This document shows, in pieces, positions 26,595-35,405 of a stretch of DNA of 64,000 nucleotides. The DNA lies in contig NZ_BMRZ01000001.1 of NCBI RefSeq assembly GCF_014648895.1, positions 496,001-560,000 of the forward strand, in the 5' to 3' direction. The position numbers and the translations under genes are program-made. Each line of letters begins with the position of its first letter. Position 1 is the stretch's first letter. Origin of the DNA: Streptomyces tanashiensis. Its GTDB lineage: Bacteria; Actinomycetota; Actinomycetes; Streptomycetales; Streptomycetaceae. A model generated the notes under the pieces. That model was not told the DNA's origin. It saw only the letters and a list, made by a program, of their open reading frames with translations, and ran no database searches.

Positions 26595-28322
26595 TCACAC
26601 CACGGGCGCCGCCGCGGGAACGATCGGCACGGGCATGAGGACGGGGCCGCCGGCGCCTTCGGGATCCTTGCGGCAGACGTCCCCGCAGTCGGCGTCGAGC
26701 GAGCAGCAGAGGGAGCAGACCGGGCCGGACCGCACGGGGCAGTCGGCGATGTCCGGCAGCTCGTAGGCCGTCTCGCACTCCGCGCAGGTGTGGGTCGCCC
26801 GCTCGTCGGCGACCTCGGCGCCGGGGCCGTTCACCGTGTTGGGGCGGGCCAGGTAGTAGCGCCCCTTGGTCGCCCAGGCGATGAGCGGGCAGAGCACGAC
26901 GGCGAGGCCGGCGGCGATGAAGGTGGAGAACGCCTCGGCGTACGTACCGAAGAGACCGAAGAAGGCGAGGATCGAGACGACGGAGGCGATGACCATGGCG
27001 CCGAAGCCGGCCGGGTTCACGGCGTACAGGTAGGCGCGCTTGAACTCGATGTACGGGGGGCTCCAGCCGGCCCGCTTGTTGATGACGAGGTCGGCGGCGA
27101 CGGCCGCGATCCACGCGATGCCGACGTTGGAGTAGAACCCGAGCAGCTTGTTGAGGGCGGCGAACATGTTCATCTCCATCAGCGTCAGCGCGATGGCGAG
27201 GTTGAGGAAGATGTACCAGACGCGCCCGGGGTGCCGGTGGGTGACGCGGGAGAAGAAGTTCGACCAGGACAGCGAGCCGCTGTAGGCGTTGGTGACGTTG
27301 ATCTTGATCTGGGAGACGATCACGAAGAGCGCGGCGGCGGGCAGCGCGAAGGAGCCGAGCCAGGGCTTGAGCGCCTCGATCTGCGGGGCGATCGGCTCCA
27401 GGGCGTGGGTCTTGCCGACGGCCTCCAGGGCGACGAAGGCGAGGAAGGCGCCGCCGAGCTGCTTGGCCGCGCCGATCACGACCCAGCCGGGCCCGGCGGC
27501 CAGCACGGCGAGGTTCCACCGGCGCCTGTTGGTCTCGGTCTTGGCGGGCATGAAGCGCAGGTAGTCGGCCTGCTCGCCGATCTGGGCGATCAGGGAGAGC
27601 GCGACGCCCGTGCCGAGACCGAAGCCGATCCACGAGAAGCCCGCGCCGGCGCCCTCCGTGCCGCCGAAGGAGGCGAAGGCGCCCCAGGCGTCGGGGGCCT
27701 CGAAGGCGAGCACGGCGAAGGGCAGCACCAGGCCGATGAGCCAGATCGGCTGCGTCCAGGCCTGCACCTTGGCCAGGGCGCCCATGCCGCGGAAGACGAT
27801 CGGGATGACGATCAGGGTCGTGACGAGATAGCCGATCTCCACCGGCAGCCCGACGGCCTGGTGCATGGCCTGGGCCATGATCGAGCCTTCGAGGGCGAAG
27901 AAGATGAAGGTGAAGGAGGCGTAGATGAGCGAGGTGAGCGTGGAGCCGAAGTAGCCGAAGCCCGCGCCGCGCGTGATGAGGTCCATGTCCAGGCCGTACT
28001 TCGCGCACGCCCGGGCGATGGGGATGCCCGTGAGGAAGATGAGCGTGGCGGCGGTGAGGATCGAGGCGAGTCCGCTGCCGAAGCCGTAGGTGAAGACGAT
28101 CGAGGCGCCGATCGCGAAGTCGGCGAGGTAGGCGATGCCGCCGAGCGCGGTGCCGGCGACGGTCCCGGGCGACCAGCGCCGGAAGGAGTGCGGGGCGTAC
28201 CGCAGGGAGTAGTCCTCGCGGCTCTCGTCCGCGGCCAGCCTGGCGTAGCTGCGGCGGGGTCCGGCGGGCGGCGGGGCGGCCGCCTCCGGCTCCGGGGTGG
28301 GGGTGGTGACCGTGTCCGTCAT
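26595..28322 (-). CDS. NCS1-family nucleobase/cytosine permease with C-terminal Cys-rich tail
   Basis: 575 residues from ATG at 28322, with AGGA eight bases upstream; the frame is open to 28400. About twelve membrane helices. The N-terminus DYSLRYAPHSFRRWSPGTV and the helices with GASIVFTYGFGSGLAS, MDLITRGAGFGYFGST and INVTNAYSGSLSWSNFF are typical of the NCS1 family, which brings cytosine, purines, allantoin or related compounds in with protons or sodium. After the last helix comes a soluble tail with nine Cys (HTCAECETAYELPD, DCPVRSGPVCSLCCSLDADC, GDVCRKDP), a zinc-ribbon-like pattern that most transporters of this family lack. A GntR regulator gene on the same strand lies upstream. Confidence 0.88.
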   Translation of the reverse strand: MTDTVTTPTPEPEAAAPPPAGPRRSYARLAADESREDYSLRYAPHSFRRWSPGTVAGTALGGIAYLADFAIGASIVFTYGFGSGLASILTAATLIFLTGIPIARACAKYGLDMDLITRGAGFGYFGSTLTSLIYASFTFIFFALEGSIMAQAMHQAVGLPVEIGYLVTTLIVIPIVFRGMGALAKVQAWTQPIWLIGLVLPFAVLAFEAPDAWGAFASFGGTEGAGAGFSWIGFGLGTGVALSLIAQIGEQADYLRFMPAKTETNRRRWNLAVLAAGPGWVVIGAAKQLGGAFLAFVALEAVGKTHALEPIAPQIEALKPWLGSFALPAAALFVIVSQIKINVTNAYSGSLSWSNFFSRVTHRHPGRVWYIFLNLAIALTLMEMNMFAALNKLLGFYSNVGIAWIAAVAADLVINKRAGWSPPYIEFKRAYLYAVNPAGFGAMVIASVVSILAFFGLFGTYAEAFSTFIAAGLAVVLCPLIAWATKGRYYLARPNTVNGPGAEVADERATHTCAECETAYELPDIADCPVRSGPVCSLCCSLDADCGDVCRKDPEGAGGPVLMPVPIVPAAAPVV

Positions 28323-28651
28323 GAGGGTTCCTGTCGTCCGACCGGGTCGCGGGTACGGACGAGGAAGGTAGGAGCCGTGCGTGACGGAGGCCGACGGCAC
28401 GCGATTGCCGGGCGGTTACGCGAACTGACGCCCCGTTAACTCCCGGTCACACCCCCCGGACACCGGACCCCGCTGAACGGTCACGGTCGGCGCCACCGCG
28501 AACGGCACCCCAGGGCGCCGCCCCCGCCACACCGTTCCCGAGGCTCCATCCCGAGCCCGCGCCCCGAGCACGCGTCACCGCGCCCCGCCCCCGCGCCGCC
28601 GCCCCGCGCCAGTACCCCCGACTCCCCCTCACCCCTCCCGCCGCCCCGGCG
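28323..28651. other. Non-coding gap between NCS1 permease and GntR genes
   Basis: About 330 bases. The part near 28380-28450 has a mixed base composition suitable for the permease promoter. The rest (28450-28650) is very C-rich on the plus strand and shows no codon bias that would support a gene. No clear promoter, operator or strong stem-loop was found. Confidence 0.5.
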
Positions 28652-29404
28652 TCACCGCACCGGCAGGTGGTACGCGATGCGGTAGCGGTCGGCCGGGACG
28701 ACGACGTCGGCGGTCTCGACGGCGCGGCCCGAGGCGTAGTACGTCCGCTCCACGACCATGACCACGTGCCCGGGCACGCCGCCGAGGGCCAGGAGTTCCT
28801 CGGCGAGGCCGGGCCGGGCCCCCACCTCCTCCACGACGTTGTCCACGACGACGTCGATGGCCGCCATGCGCTCGACGACGCCGCAGCCGCCCAGGGGCCC
28901 CTCCTCGGGCAGCATGACCGGGGTCCGGCCGGTGACGGCGAGGGGCTCCCAGGAGGTGGAGACCATCATGGGCTCGCCCCCGTCCCGGTACACGTACCGC
29001 GTGCGCATCACCCGCTCCCCCGGCTCGATGCCGAGGCGCTCGGCCACCTCGACGCTCGCCGGCTCCTGCTCGCTGCGCGACTCCCAGGTGCCTCGGGCCC
29101 CTTCGGCCGCCTGCTCCTGGCGGAAGGGGCTGGCGCCGGACACGGGGCGATTGCCGGAGCGGGCGATCCGCCGCGGCACGGGGCGCTCGCGCACATAGGT
29201 CCCCGAACCCGAGCGCCCCTCCACGAGCCCCTCGGCCATGAGTACCTTGCGGGCCTCCAGCGCGACGGTGTCCGACACCCCGTACTCCTCGCGGATGCGT
29301 GCCTGCGAGGGGAGGCGGGTATGCGGCGGAAGCGAGCCGTTGGCGATCTTCTCCCGCAGATCGCTCGCCACGCGCAGATAGGCGGGCTGCTCACCGAACG
29401 TCAC
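28652..29404 (-). CDS. GntR-family transcription regulator with UTRA domain
   Basis: 250 residues from a GTG with GAGGGGAG six bases upstream. Winged-helix N-terminus: YLRVASDLREKIANGSLPPH, TRLPSQARIREEYGVSDTVA, EGLVEGRSGSGTYV. The C-terminal UTRA ligand domain (HutC/YvoA group) has ERVMRTRYVYRDGGEPMM, SWEPLAVTG and the end RAVETADVVVPADRYRIAYHLP. It sits between the NCS1 permease gene (downstream, same strand) and a divergent chitinase gene. It could control the permease. It is not DasR itself by sequence, so the chitinase operator described below may be read by another regulator. Confidence 0.92.
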   Translation of the reverse strand: MTFGEQPAYLRVASDLREKIANGSLPPHTRLPSQARIREEYGVSDTVALEARKVLMAEGLVEGRSGSGTYVRERPVPRRIARSGNRPVSGASPFRQEQAAEGARGTWESRSEQEPASVEVAERLGIEPGERVMRTRYVYRDGGEPMMVSTSWEPLAVTGRTPVMLPEEGPLGGCGVVERMAAIDVVVDNVVEEVGARPGLAEELLALGGVPGHVVMVVERTYYASGRAVETADVVVPADRYRIAYHLPVR

Positions 29405-29544
29405 TGGACACTCCCCTCAGGTTGACTTACAGCTACAGCCTGGCAACCGACGGTCGCGATCCGCAAGCATGGGCCAAAGTTTCACTCGAAGTGATGACAC
29501 TCGCGGCTACCCGCGGCCACCTCGGCGAGATGCCGTCGAACCCC

Positions 29545-29574
29545 TTGACCCCTATTGGTCCAGACCAATAGGTT
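29545..29574 (+). promoter_or_regulatory. Chitinase promoter overlapped by a DasR-like operator
   Basis: A -35 TTGACC (29545-29550) and a -10 TAGGTT (29569-29574) are 18 bases apart. Between and over them lies a palindrome with 10-base arms (29551-29560 and 29563-29572). Its core TGGTCCAGACCA is one base from the DasR consensus TGGTCTAGACCA and equals the repeat reported in Streptomyces chitinase promoters (TGGTCCAGACC). This position would allow repression relieved by N-acetylglucosamine metabolites. Confidence 0.8.
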
Positions 29575-29616
29575 CCTGCCCGCACGCTCCATCCCGCCTC
29601 GCACAGGAACGAGCCC

Positions 29617-30960
29617 ATGCGCCCCAGAGCCCTGACCAAGCTGACCCTCGGCACCGCCGCCGCGGCCGCCCTCGGCCTCCTCGCCACCCTGGCCCCCTCC
29701 GCGGACGCGCACCAGCGGCCCCCGCAGGCATCCGCGCACACGCCCGCGCTCAAGCGGATCGGCTACTTCACCCAATGGGGCATCTACGGCCGGAACTTCC
29801 AGGTCAAGGATCTGGAGACGAGCGGCACCGCCGCCAAGCTGAGCCACATCAACTACGCCTTCGGCGTGGTCGGTCCGGACGGCAAGTGCCTCATGGGCAA
29901 CGCCCCCGGCTCCGACCCCTGGGCCGACTACGTCCGCCCCGTCGACGCCGCGAACTCCGTGGACGGCGTCGGTGACACGGCCGATCAGCGGCTGGCCGGC
30001 AACTTCAACGAACTGCGCGAGCTCAAGGCGGAGAACCCCGGCCTCAAGGTCATGATCTCGCTGGGCGGCTGGAGCGGCTCCGCGCACTTCTCGGACGCGG
30101 TGCGCACCGCCGCGGGCCGCAAGGCCCTCGTCGCCTCCTGCATCGACACGTACATCAAGGGCAACCTGCCCGTCGACGGCGTCCGCGGCGGCGCCGGGGC
30201 CGCCGCGGGACTCTTCGACGGCGTGGACCTGGACTGGGAGTGGCCGGGCTCGGACGGCGCCCCCGGGAACGTGATCCGTCCCGAGGACAAGCCCAACTTC
30301 ACCAAGCTCGTACGGGAGTTCCGCACGCAGCTCGACGCCTACGGGCGCTCGCTGCCGCAGCGCAGGCACTACGACCTCAGCGCGTACGTGCCCACCGCGC
30401 CGGCCAAGATCGACGCGGGCTTCGAAGTCGCGAAGATCATGCGGGACTTCGACTTCGTGAACCTCCAGGGCTACGACTTCCACGTCTCCGGCGAGAAGAC
30501 CACCGCCCAGCAGTCCGCGCTCTTCGCGAAGGACGACTTCAGCGTCGACCAGACCGTCAGGGCCTGGCTGCGGCGCGGTGCCCCGGCCCACAAGCTCGTG
30601 GTCGGCATGCCCTTCTACGGCCAGGGCTGGACCGGCGTGACCGGCGGCGGCGACGGGCTCGGTCAGCCGGCGGCCGGCCCCGCCCCGGCGACCTGGACGG
30701 CGGGCTCCGAGGACTACAAGTTCCTGAAGAAGCTCGCGGATTCGGGGACGTACAAGCTCTACCGGGGACAGCGGAACGGTCACGCCTGGCTCTTCGACGG
30801 CACGACCCTGTGGACGTACGACGACCCGACCGTCCTGCGCGCCAAGGCCTCCTACGTCCGGCAGCACGGGCTCGGCGGCGCGATGGTCTGGTCGCTCGAC
30901 GGGGACACCGCGGACGGCGAGCTGATCACCGCCATCGACCGGGGCCTCACCCGGCACTGA
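29617..30960 (+). CDS. Secreted GH18 chitinase
   Basis: 447 residues. Signal peptide 1-31 (ATLAPSADA), then a GH18 barrel: RIGYFTQWGIYGRNFQVKDL, SHINYAFG, LKVMISLGGWSGS, the catalytic DGVDLDWEW (201-209, acid Glu208), VNLQGYDFHVSG and the C-terminal MVWSLDGDTADGELITAI. No chitin-binding or fibronectin domain is attached, so it is a single-domain chitinase. It hydrolyses chitin outside the cell. The DasR-like site upstream ties its control to aminosugar supply. Ribosome site AGGAACG, ATG at 29617. Confidence 0.95.
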   Translation: MRPRALTKLTLGTAAAAALGLLATLAPSADAHQRPPQASAHTPALKRIGYFTQWGIYGRNFQVKDLETSGTAAKLSHINYAFGVVGPDGKCLMGNAPGSDPWADYVRPVDAANSVDGVGDTADQRLAGNFNELRELKAENPGLKVMISLGGWSGSAHFSDAVRTAAGRKALVASCIDTYIKGNLPVDGVRGGAGAAAGLFDGVDLDWEWPGSDGAPGNVIRPEDKPNFTKLVREFRTQLDAYGRSLPQRRHYDLSAYVPTAPAKIDAGFEVAKIMRDFDFVNLQGYDFHVSGEKTTAQQSALFAKDDFSVDQTVRAWLRRGAPAHKLVVGMPFYGQGWTGVTGGGDGLGQPAAGPAPATWTAGSEDYKFLKKLADSGTYKLYRGQRNGHAWLFDGTTLWTYDDPTVLRAKASYVRQHGLGGAMVWSLDGDTADGELITAIDRGLTRH

Positions 30961-31091
30961 CACCCCTTCCCCGGCCCCTCCGAGGGTCGGGCCCGAGAGC
31001 CGCGGACCGGCGCCCCCGCCGCTCACGGCGTTCCGCGACGGCGGTCGGTCACGGGCCGTCGTCGCGGGCCGCCGTCTCCGGTCCGCACACG

Positions 31092-31130
31092 ACGGGGCCG
31101 GGCCTCCCGACGAGGGAGACCCGGCCCCGT
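31092..31130. terminator. Bidirectional stem-loop between chitinase and convergent gene
   Basis: 11 bp of perfect stem (31092-31102 with 31120-31130), one mismatch, then 5 more bp and a 5-base loop. It lies 131 bases after the chitinase stop and 20 bases before the stop of the convergent septum-formation-like gene, so it more likely serves the latter, or both. Confidence 0.7.
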
Positions 31131-31150
31131 TCCCGTACGGTCCGGCCTGC

Positions 31151-32323
31151 TCAGGCCTGGGTGCCCTCGCCCGCCGGCGGCGTGCCCGTCAGGCCGAGCG
31201 CGCGCCGGGCGTCCGCGCCGAGATCCTCGGGAAGGGCGTCCCAGGCCCCGTCGTACGCCTCCCAGTAGGCGTCCGCGTCGGCCGCCGCGGCCAGCTCGCG
31301 CCAGCGCGCGGAGGCCGTGGAGAGCTCCTTGCGGAGCGCGGCGACCGGGGCCGTGGATTCGCCGGGCCAGGAGTGCTGCCCCAGCCCCGCGTGCGCGGCG
31401 TCGATCGCCTCCAGAAGCTCCCCGGCCCATGCCTTGTTGGCGGCGAAGTCCTCGTCCGGGTCGTCCTCCGGCTCCCGGTAGGTGACCGTCTCGATCGGGT
31501 TCACGGCCGTCAGGAAGAAGCTCTGGTCGAGGGTCAGGGTGGACTTGTCGGAGCGCACCGAACCCGAGAAGGGCTTCTTCTCGGCGGCGAACGCGCAGGT
31601 CACCGTCCGGTCGCCGAGCCGCCAGCTCTTGCCGCTGGGCAGGTAGTAGTAGATCCAGACGTCCTTCGGGATCGCCCAGGTGTCCATCGCGTAGGCCGTG
31701 TTGATCGTCTCGCAGCGCTTCTGGGCGAGGTCGTCGACGGTGTCCTCGCCGGGCCACTTGTCGAAGCCGGTCACCTTGAAGCCGCCGGTGACCTCCCCGT
31801 CGTGCGGGCGGGCGCAGTCGACGATGGTGACGTCCGTCGTGTACTCCTCCAGCCCGCTCTCGTCGGTGAAGCACTGTCCGGTGCGCAGCGAGAACGGCGA
31901 CGTGGAGCGGGAGGCCTCGTCCACGCCCTCCTGGAAGCCGTTCCACGCCGAGCCGATGCCGCCGGTCGCGAGGCCGACGACGAGCAGCAGGCAGCTGAGG
32001 GCGGAGAGCGTGATCCCGGCGATCGCGAGCCCCTTGCCCGCCTGCTCATTCTTCCTGATCTGCGGCAGGGCGACGAGGCCGAGGATCAGGCCGAGGGGCG
32101 GGAGGCAGCACACGATGCCGGAGACGAGGGAGCCGATGGCGAGGCCGTTGGTGGAGCGGCGCGGCGGCTGCCCGTACGGGACGGCTCCGGGCATGCCCGG
32201 CTGTCCGTACGGCGTGTAGGGCATCCCCGGGGAGGTGTACGGGCCCGGGGCGGGCCATCCCCCGGGCTGCGGCGGGCCGCCTGCGGGCGGCGGGGTCGGC
32301 TGGCTCGGCTGGCTCGGCTCCAC
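31151..32323 (-). CDS. DUF4190 and septum-formation-domain membrane protein
   Basis: 390 residues from GTG at 32323, which has AGGAG about nine bases upstream; the frame extends to a TTG at 32362 without a ribosome site. A Pro/Gly/Tyr-rich cytoplasmic N-terminus (about 1-70) is followed by two membrane helices (NGLAIGSLVSGIVCCLPP... and GLAIAGITLSALSCLLL), the DUF4190 pair. An outside domain has GQCF, TIVDCARPHDGEVTGGF and later Cys, typical of the septum-formation family. The C-terminal part is helical. It probably acts at the envelope; a direct role in septation is inferred only from the family name. Confidence 0.75.
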   Translation of the reverse strand: MEPSQPSQPTPPPAGGPPQPGGWPAPGPYTSPGMPYTPYGQPGMPGAVPYGQPPRRSTNGLAIGSLVSGIVCCLPPLGLILGLVALPQIRKNEQAGKGLAIAGITLSALSCLLLVVGLATGGIGSAWNGFQEGVDEASRSTSPFSLRTGQCFTDESGLEEYTTDVTIVDCARPHDGEVTGGFKVTGFDKWPGEDTVDDLAQKRCETINTAYAMDTWAIPKDVWIYYYLPSGKSWRLGDRTVTCAFAAEKKPFSGSVRSDKSTLTLDQSFFLTAVNPIETVTYREPEDDPDEDFAANKAWAGELLEAIDAAHAGLGQHSWPGESTAPVAALRKELSTASARWRELAAAADADAYWEAYDGAWDALPEDLGADARRALGLTGTPPAGEGTQA

Positions 32324-32386
32324 GGGTGCGTGCTCCTGTTGCGCGGCGGGCGATGCGAACAAACGCTCGGTCGCGCATCGTACGGA

Positions 32387-32416
32387 GGGGGCGGCCGCCC
32401 GCAGGCGACCGCCCCC
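32387..32416 (-). terminator. Stem-loop after the subtilase gene
   Basis: An 8-bp G/C-only stem (32387-32394 with 32409-32416) with a 14-base loop, 16 bases after the stop of the protease gene on the minus strand. Placed as a terminator would be, but with no T run. Confidence 0.4.
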
Positions 32417-32432
32417 CTGTTTCAGCCGTGGA

Positions 32433-34007
32433 TCAGAACTGCAGGGCCCAGGAGTCGATCTTCCCGGTGTCGACGTTCGCGTTGTCCGTGACGCGCAGCT
32501 TCCACGTGCCGTTGGCGACCTCCGAGGAGGCGTTCACGGTGTACGTGGTGTTGATGTTGTCCGTGCTGCCGCCGGTGCCGAAGGCCTTCAGCGTGTACGC
32601 CGAGCCGTCGGGGGCGATCAGCTGGACCTGGAGGTCACCGATGTAGGTGTGGACGATGTTCACCGGCACCTGGAGGGCGGCGGGCGCGTTGCCCGTGACG
32701 CCGCTGACGGTGACGGGGGACTCGACGGTCGCGTTGTCGTTGATCGCGTAGTCCGCGGTGTTCTCGAACTTCGGGCCGGTGGGCGGCGTGGTGGTGCCGC
32801 CGCCGACGTACAGCAGCCTGTTCGGGGAGCCGCTGCCGGGGCTGGTGACGACGTTCGGCGTGGCGGCGTTCACGAGGGCCGTGGAGACCTGCGCCGGGGT
32901 CGCCGTCGGGTTGGCCGCCAGGTAGAGCGCCGCGGCGCCGGCGACGTGCGGGGTCGCCATCGACGTACCGGAGATGGTGTTGGTGGCGGAGTCGCTGGTG
33001 TTCCAGGACGAGGTGATGGAGGAGCCCGGTCCGAAGAGGTCGAGGCCGCTGCCGTAGTTGGAGTAGCTGGCCCTGGCGTCGCTCGACGTGGTGGCGCCGA
33101 CCGTGATGGCCTCGGCCACGCGCGCGGGTGAGTGGTTGGCGGCGTTGTCGGTCTCGTTGCCCGCGGCGACCGCGTAGGTCACGCCGGAGGCGATCGAGTT
33201 GCGGACGGCCTGGTCGAGGACGCTGTCGACGCCGCCGCCGAGGCTCATGTTGGCGACGGCCGGCTTGACGGCGTTCTGCGTCACCCAGTCGATCCCCGCG
33301 ACGACCTGCTCGGTCGTGCCGGAGCCGGAGTCGTCGAGCACGCGGACGCCGACGATCTTCGCCTTCTTGGCGACGCCGTACGAGTTGCCCGCGACGGTGC
33401 CGGCGACGTGGGTGCCGTGGCCGTGGCCGTCCTGGGCGGTGTTGTCGTTGTCGATGGCGTCGTAGCCGTAGGAGGCGCGGCCGCCGAAGTCGCTGTGGGT
33501 GATGCGGACGCCGGTGTCGATGATGTACGCCGTGACGCCCTGGCCCGCGGTGTCCGGGTAGGTGTAGCTCTGGTTCAGCGGAAGGGCCTTCTGGTCGATC
33601 CGGTCCAGGCCCCAGGAGGGCGGCGAGGGCTGGGTGCCGTCGACGTGGAAGACGCGGTTCTGGACGACGGACCTGACCGCCGGGTCGGCCGCGAGCCTGC
33701 GCGCCTGCGCCTCGGAGACCTCGACGGAGTAGCCGTTGATCGCCGAGGTGAACGTCCGCTTGATCTTCGCGCCGAACCGGGCGGCGACGGCTCGGCCCGC
33801 GGCGGTCTCCGCCTGGGCGGACTCGTCGAGGGTGACGATGTAGCTGCCCGGGACGGTGCCCTCGGCCCCGGCGTTCTCGATGACGCCTTCGGGGGCTGCC
33901 GGTGCGGCGGCCGCCGGGAGGGCGGTGAGGGAGCCGAGGGCGAGGGCGGCGACGGCGATGGCCGCGGCGGTGGCCGTACGGCGACGCGGTGCACGCATCA
34001 CTGACAT
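32433..34007 (-). CDS. Secreted subtilisin-like serine protease with propeptide and P-domain
   Basis: 524 residues from ATG at 34007, with GAGGAGG eight bases upstream; the frame is open to 34160. Signal peptide to about residue 35, an I9-type propeptide (GSYIVTLDESAQAETAAG, about 50-120), peptidase S8 domain with Asp164 (YIIDTGV), His200 (GHGTHVAG), oxyanion Asn in AAGNETDNA and Ser349 (GTSMATPHVAG). A linker (TTTPPTGP) leads to a C-terminal proprotein-convertase P-domain (about 405-524, TYIGDLQVQLIAPDG, GTWKLRVTDNA). It is an extracellular protease matured by cutting off its own propeptide. Confidence 0.95.
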   Translation of the reverse strand: MSVMRAPRRRTATAAAIAVAALALGSLTALPAAAAPAAPEGVIENAGAEGTVPGSYIVTLDESAQAETAAGRAVAARFGAKIKRTFTSAINGYSVEVSEAQARRLAADPAVRSVVQNRVFHVDGTQPSPPSWGLDRIDQKALPLNQSYTYPDTAGQGVTAYIIDTGVRITHSDFGGRASYGYDAIDNDNTAQDGHGHGTHVAGTVAGNSYGVAKKAKIVGVRVLDDSGSGTTEQVVAGIDWVTQNAVKPAVANMSLGGGVDSVLDQAVRNSIASGVTYAVAAGNETDNAANHSPARVAEAITVGATTSSDARASYSNYGSGLDLFGPGSSITSSWNTSDSATNTISGTSMATPHVAGAAALYLAANPTATPAQVSTALVNAATPNVVTSPGSGSPNRLLYVGGGTTTPPTGPKFENTADYAINDNATVESPVTVSGVTGNAPAALQVPVNIVHTYIGDLQVQLIAPDGSAYTLKAFGTGGSTDNINTTYTVNASSEVANGTWKLRVTDNANVDTGKIDSWALQF

Positions 34008-34201
34008 GTGGGGGTCCTCCTCGTGGGGGTAAGGCAGGAACACGACACGATTGCGACATGGACATGTCAATACGTCACGGGAGGCCCGCGCCGTCTCGCA
34101 CGTCCGGCTGCCGAGCGAAAGATTGACTGATCCATAGGAATCCCACAAGGGCTCGCACACGTGCGCAACACCCGTGCCACACAGCTGACATGCTGCCCCT
34201 C

Positions 34202-35302
34202 ATGACCGTCTACGAGTGCCCCGAATGCCGCATCCAGTCCCCCGTCGACGCCCTCACCTGGTGTTGCCCGAAGTGCCGCGGCCCCTGGGACCTCGCGTTC
34301 GCCGGTGCGCCGGTCTCCCTCCCGTCACTCGCCTCACGTGTGAATTCATTGTGGCGTTACGCGGAGGCACTGCCTCCGGTCCCGCACGGGCCCGAGGTGA
34401 GCCTCGGCGAGGGCCGCACCCCGCTCGTCCGCCTCACCGACTCGGTCTCGGCCAAACTCGACTTCCTCATGCCGACCCTGTCCTTCAAGGACCGCGGCGC
34501 CGTGATGCTCGCCGCGCACGCCCGCCGCCTGCGACCCCGCACGGTCCTCGCCGACAGCAGCGGCAACGCCGGCACGGCGATCGCCGCGTACGGCGCGCGG
34601 GCCGGGCTCGACTGCGTCGTGTACGTCCCCGAGGGCACGTCCCCGAAGAAGCTGGAGCAGATCCGGGCGCACGGGGCCCGCATCGTCGAGGTGCCCGGCG
34701 ACCGCGAGGCGACGGCCCGGGCGGCCCGCGAGGCCGCCGACGAACCGGGCGTCTTCTACGCCTCGCACGTGTACAACCCGTACTTCCTGCACGGCACCAA
34801 GACCTACGTCTACGAGCTGTGGGAGGAGCTCGGCGGACGCCTCCCGGACACGATCGTCGTCCCCGTCGGCAACGGCACCCTGCTCCTCGGCGCCGCCCTC
34901 GCCGTCGAGGAGCTGTACGGCCACGGCCTGGTCGACACCCGGCCCGCGCTCGTCGCCGTCCAGGCGGAGGCCGTGTCCCCCCTGGCCGAGGCCTTCCACG
35001 CGGGCGCGGAGGACCTCACGGGCCCGGCCGCCGCGCGCCCCACCCTCGCCGAGGGCATCGCGATCCCGGCCCCGCCCCGCGCCCGCCAGATCCTGCGGGC
35101 GGTCCGCGCGACCGGCGGCACGTTCCTGACGGTGACGGAGGACCAGATCCGCGCCGCACAAAGGGATCTGGCCGGTCGCGGCCTCTTCGTCGAGTCGACC
35201 GGCGTGGCCTGCTGGGCGGCGGTCGGCGCGACCCCGCCCCGCCCCGGGCTCACCGTGGTGCCGCTCTGCGGCGCGGGGGTGAAGACCGGCCTGGCGCCGT
35301 GA
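34202..35302 (+). CDS. Threonine-synthase-like pyridoxal-phosphate enzyme
   Basis: 366 residues from ATG 34202 (MTVYECPECR); another ATG four codons earlier (34190) is possible, and neither has a clear ribosome site. A two-CxxC zinc-ribbon-like start (CPEC and CCPKC) is followed by the fold-type-II core: EGRTPLVRL, the Schiff-base Lys in PTLSFKDRGA, phosphate loop SSGNAGTAIA, and PVGNGTLLLGAA. Threonine synthases begin with the same zinc-like segment and make threonine from O-phosphohomoserine, but the protein is short, and related lyases use similar chemistry. It is not next to other threonine genes, so the substrate is uncertain. Confidence 0.75.
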   Translation: MTVYECPECRIQSPVDALTWCCPKCRGPWDLAFAGAPVSLPSLASRVNSLWRYAEALPPVPHGPEVSLGEGRTPLVRLTDSVSAKLDFLMPTLSFKDRGAVMLAAHARRLRPRTVLADSSGNAGTAIAAYGARAGLDCVVYVPEGTSPKKLEQIRAHGARIVEVPGDREATARAAREAADEPGVFYASHVYNPYFLHGTKTYVYELWEELGGRLPDTIVVPVGNGTLLLGAALAVEELYGHGLVDTRPALVAVQAEAVSPLAEAFHAGAEDLTGPAAARPTLAEGIAIPAPPRARQILRAVRATGGTFLTVTEDQIRAAQRDLAGRGLFVESTGVACWAAVGATPPRPGLTVVPLCGAGVKTGLAP

Positions 35303-35314
35303 GGCCCGGGCCGG

Positions 35315-35335
35315 ACCGCCCCCGGACGGGGCGGT
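35315..35335 (+). terminator. Short stem-loop after the threonine-synthase-like gene
   Basis: An 8-bp perfect stem (35315-35322 with 35328-35335) with a 5-base loop, 12 bases after the stop. G/C-rich and without a T run. Confidence 0.4.
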
Positions 35336-35405
35336 GGCCTGACGAGCGTTCGGGGGCTACGAAAACACCTGGTCGCGCCGGGACGTTCCCCGGCAGACTG
35401 CGCCC

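Noticed and set aside
21469..26766. Very long plus-strand open frame of 1765 codons
   Set aside because: It runs opposite to the SpoIIE phosphatase, RsbW-like and Nudix genes and shows Gly/Ala/Arg-rich shadow composition. High GC leaves few stops on the antisense strand.
28447..28632. 61-codon frame in the gap before the NCS1 gene
   Set aside because: It has no ribosome site and no codon-position bias beyond general C-richness.
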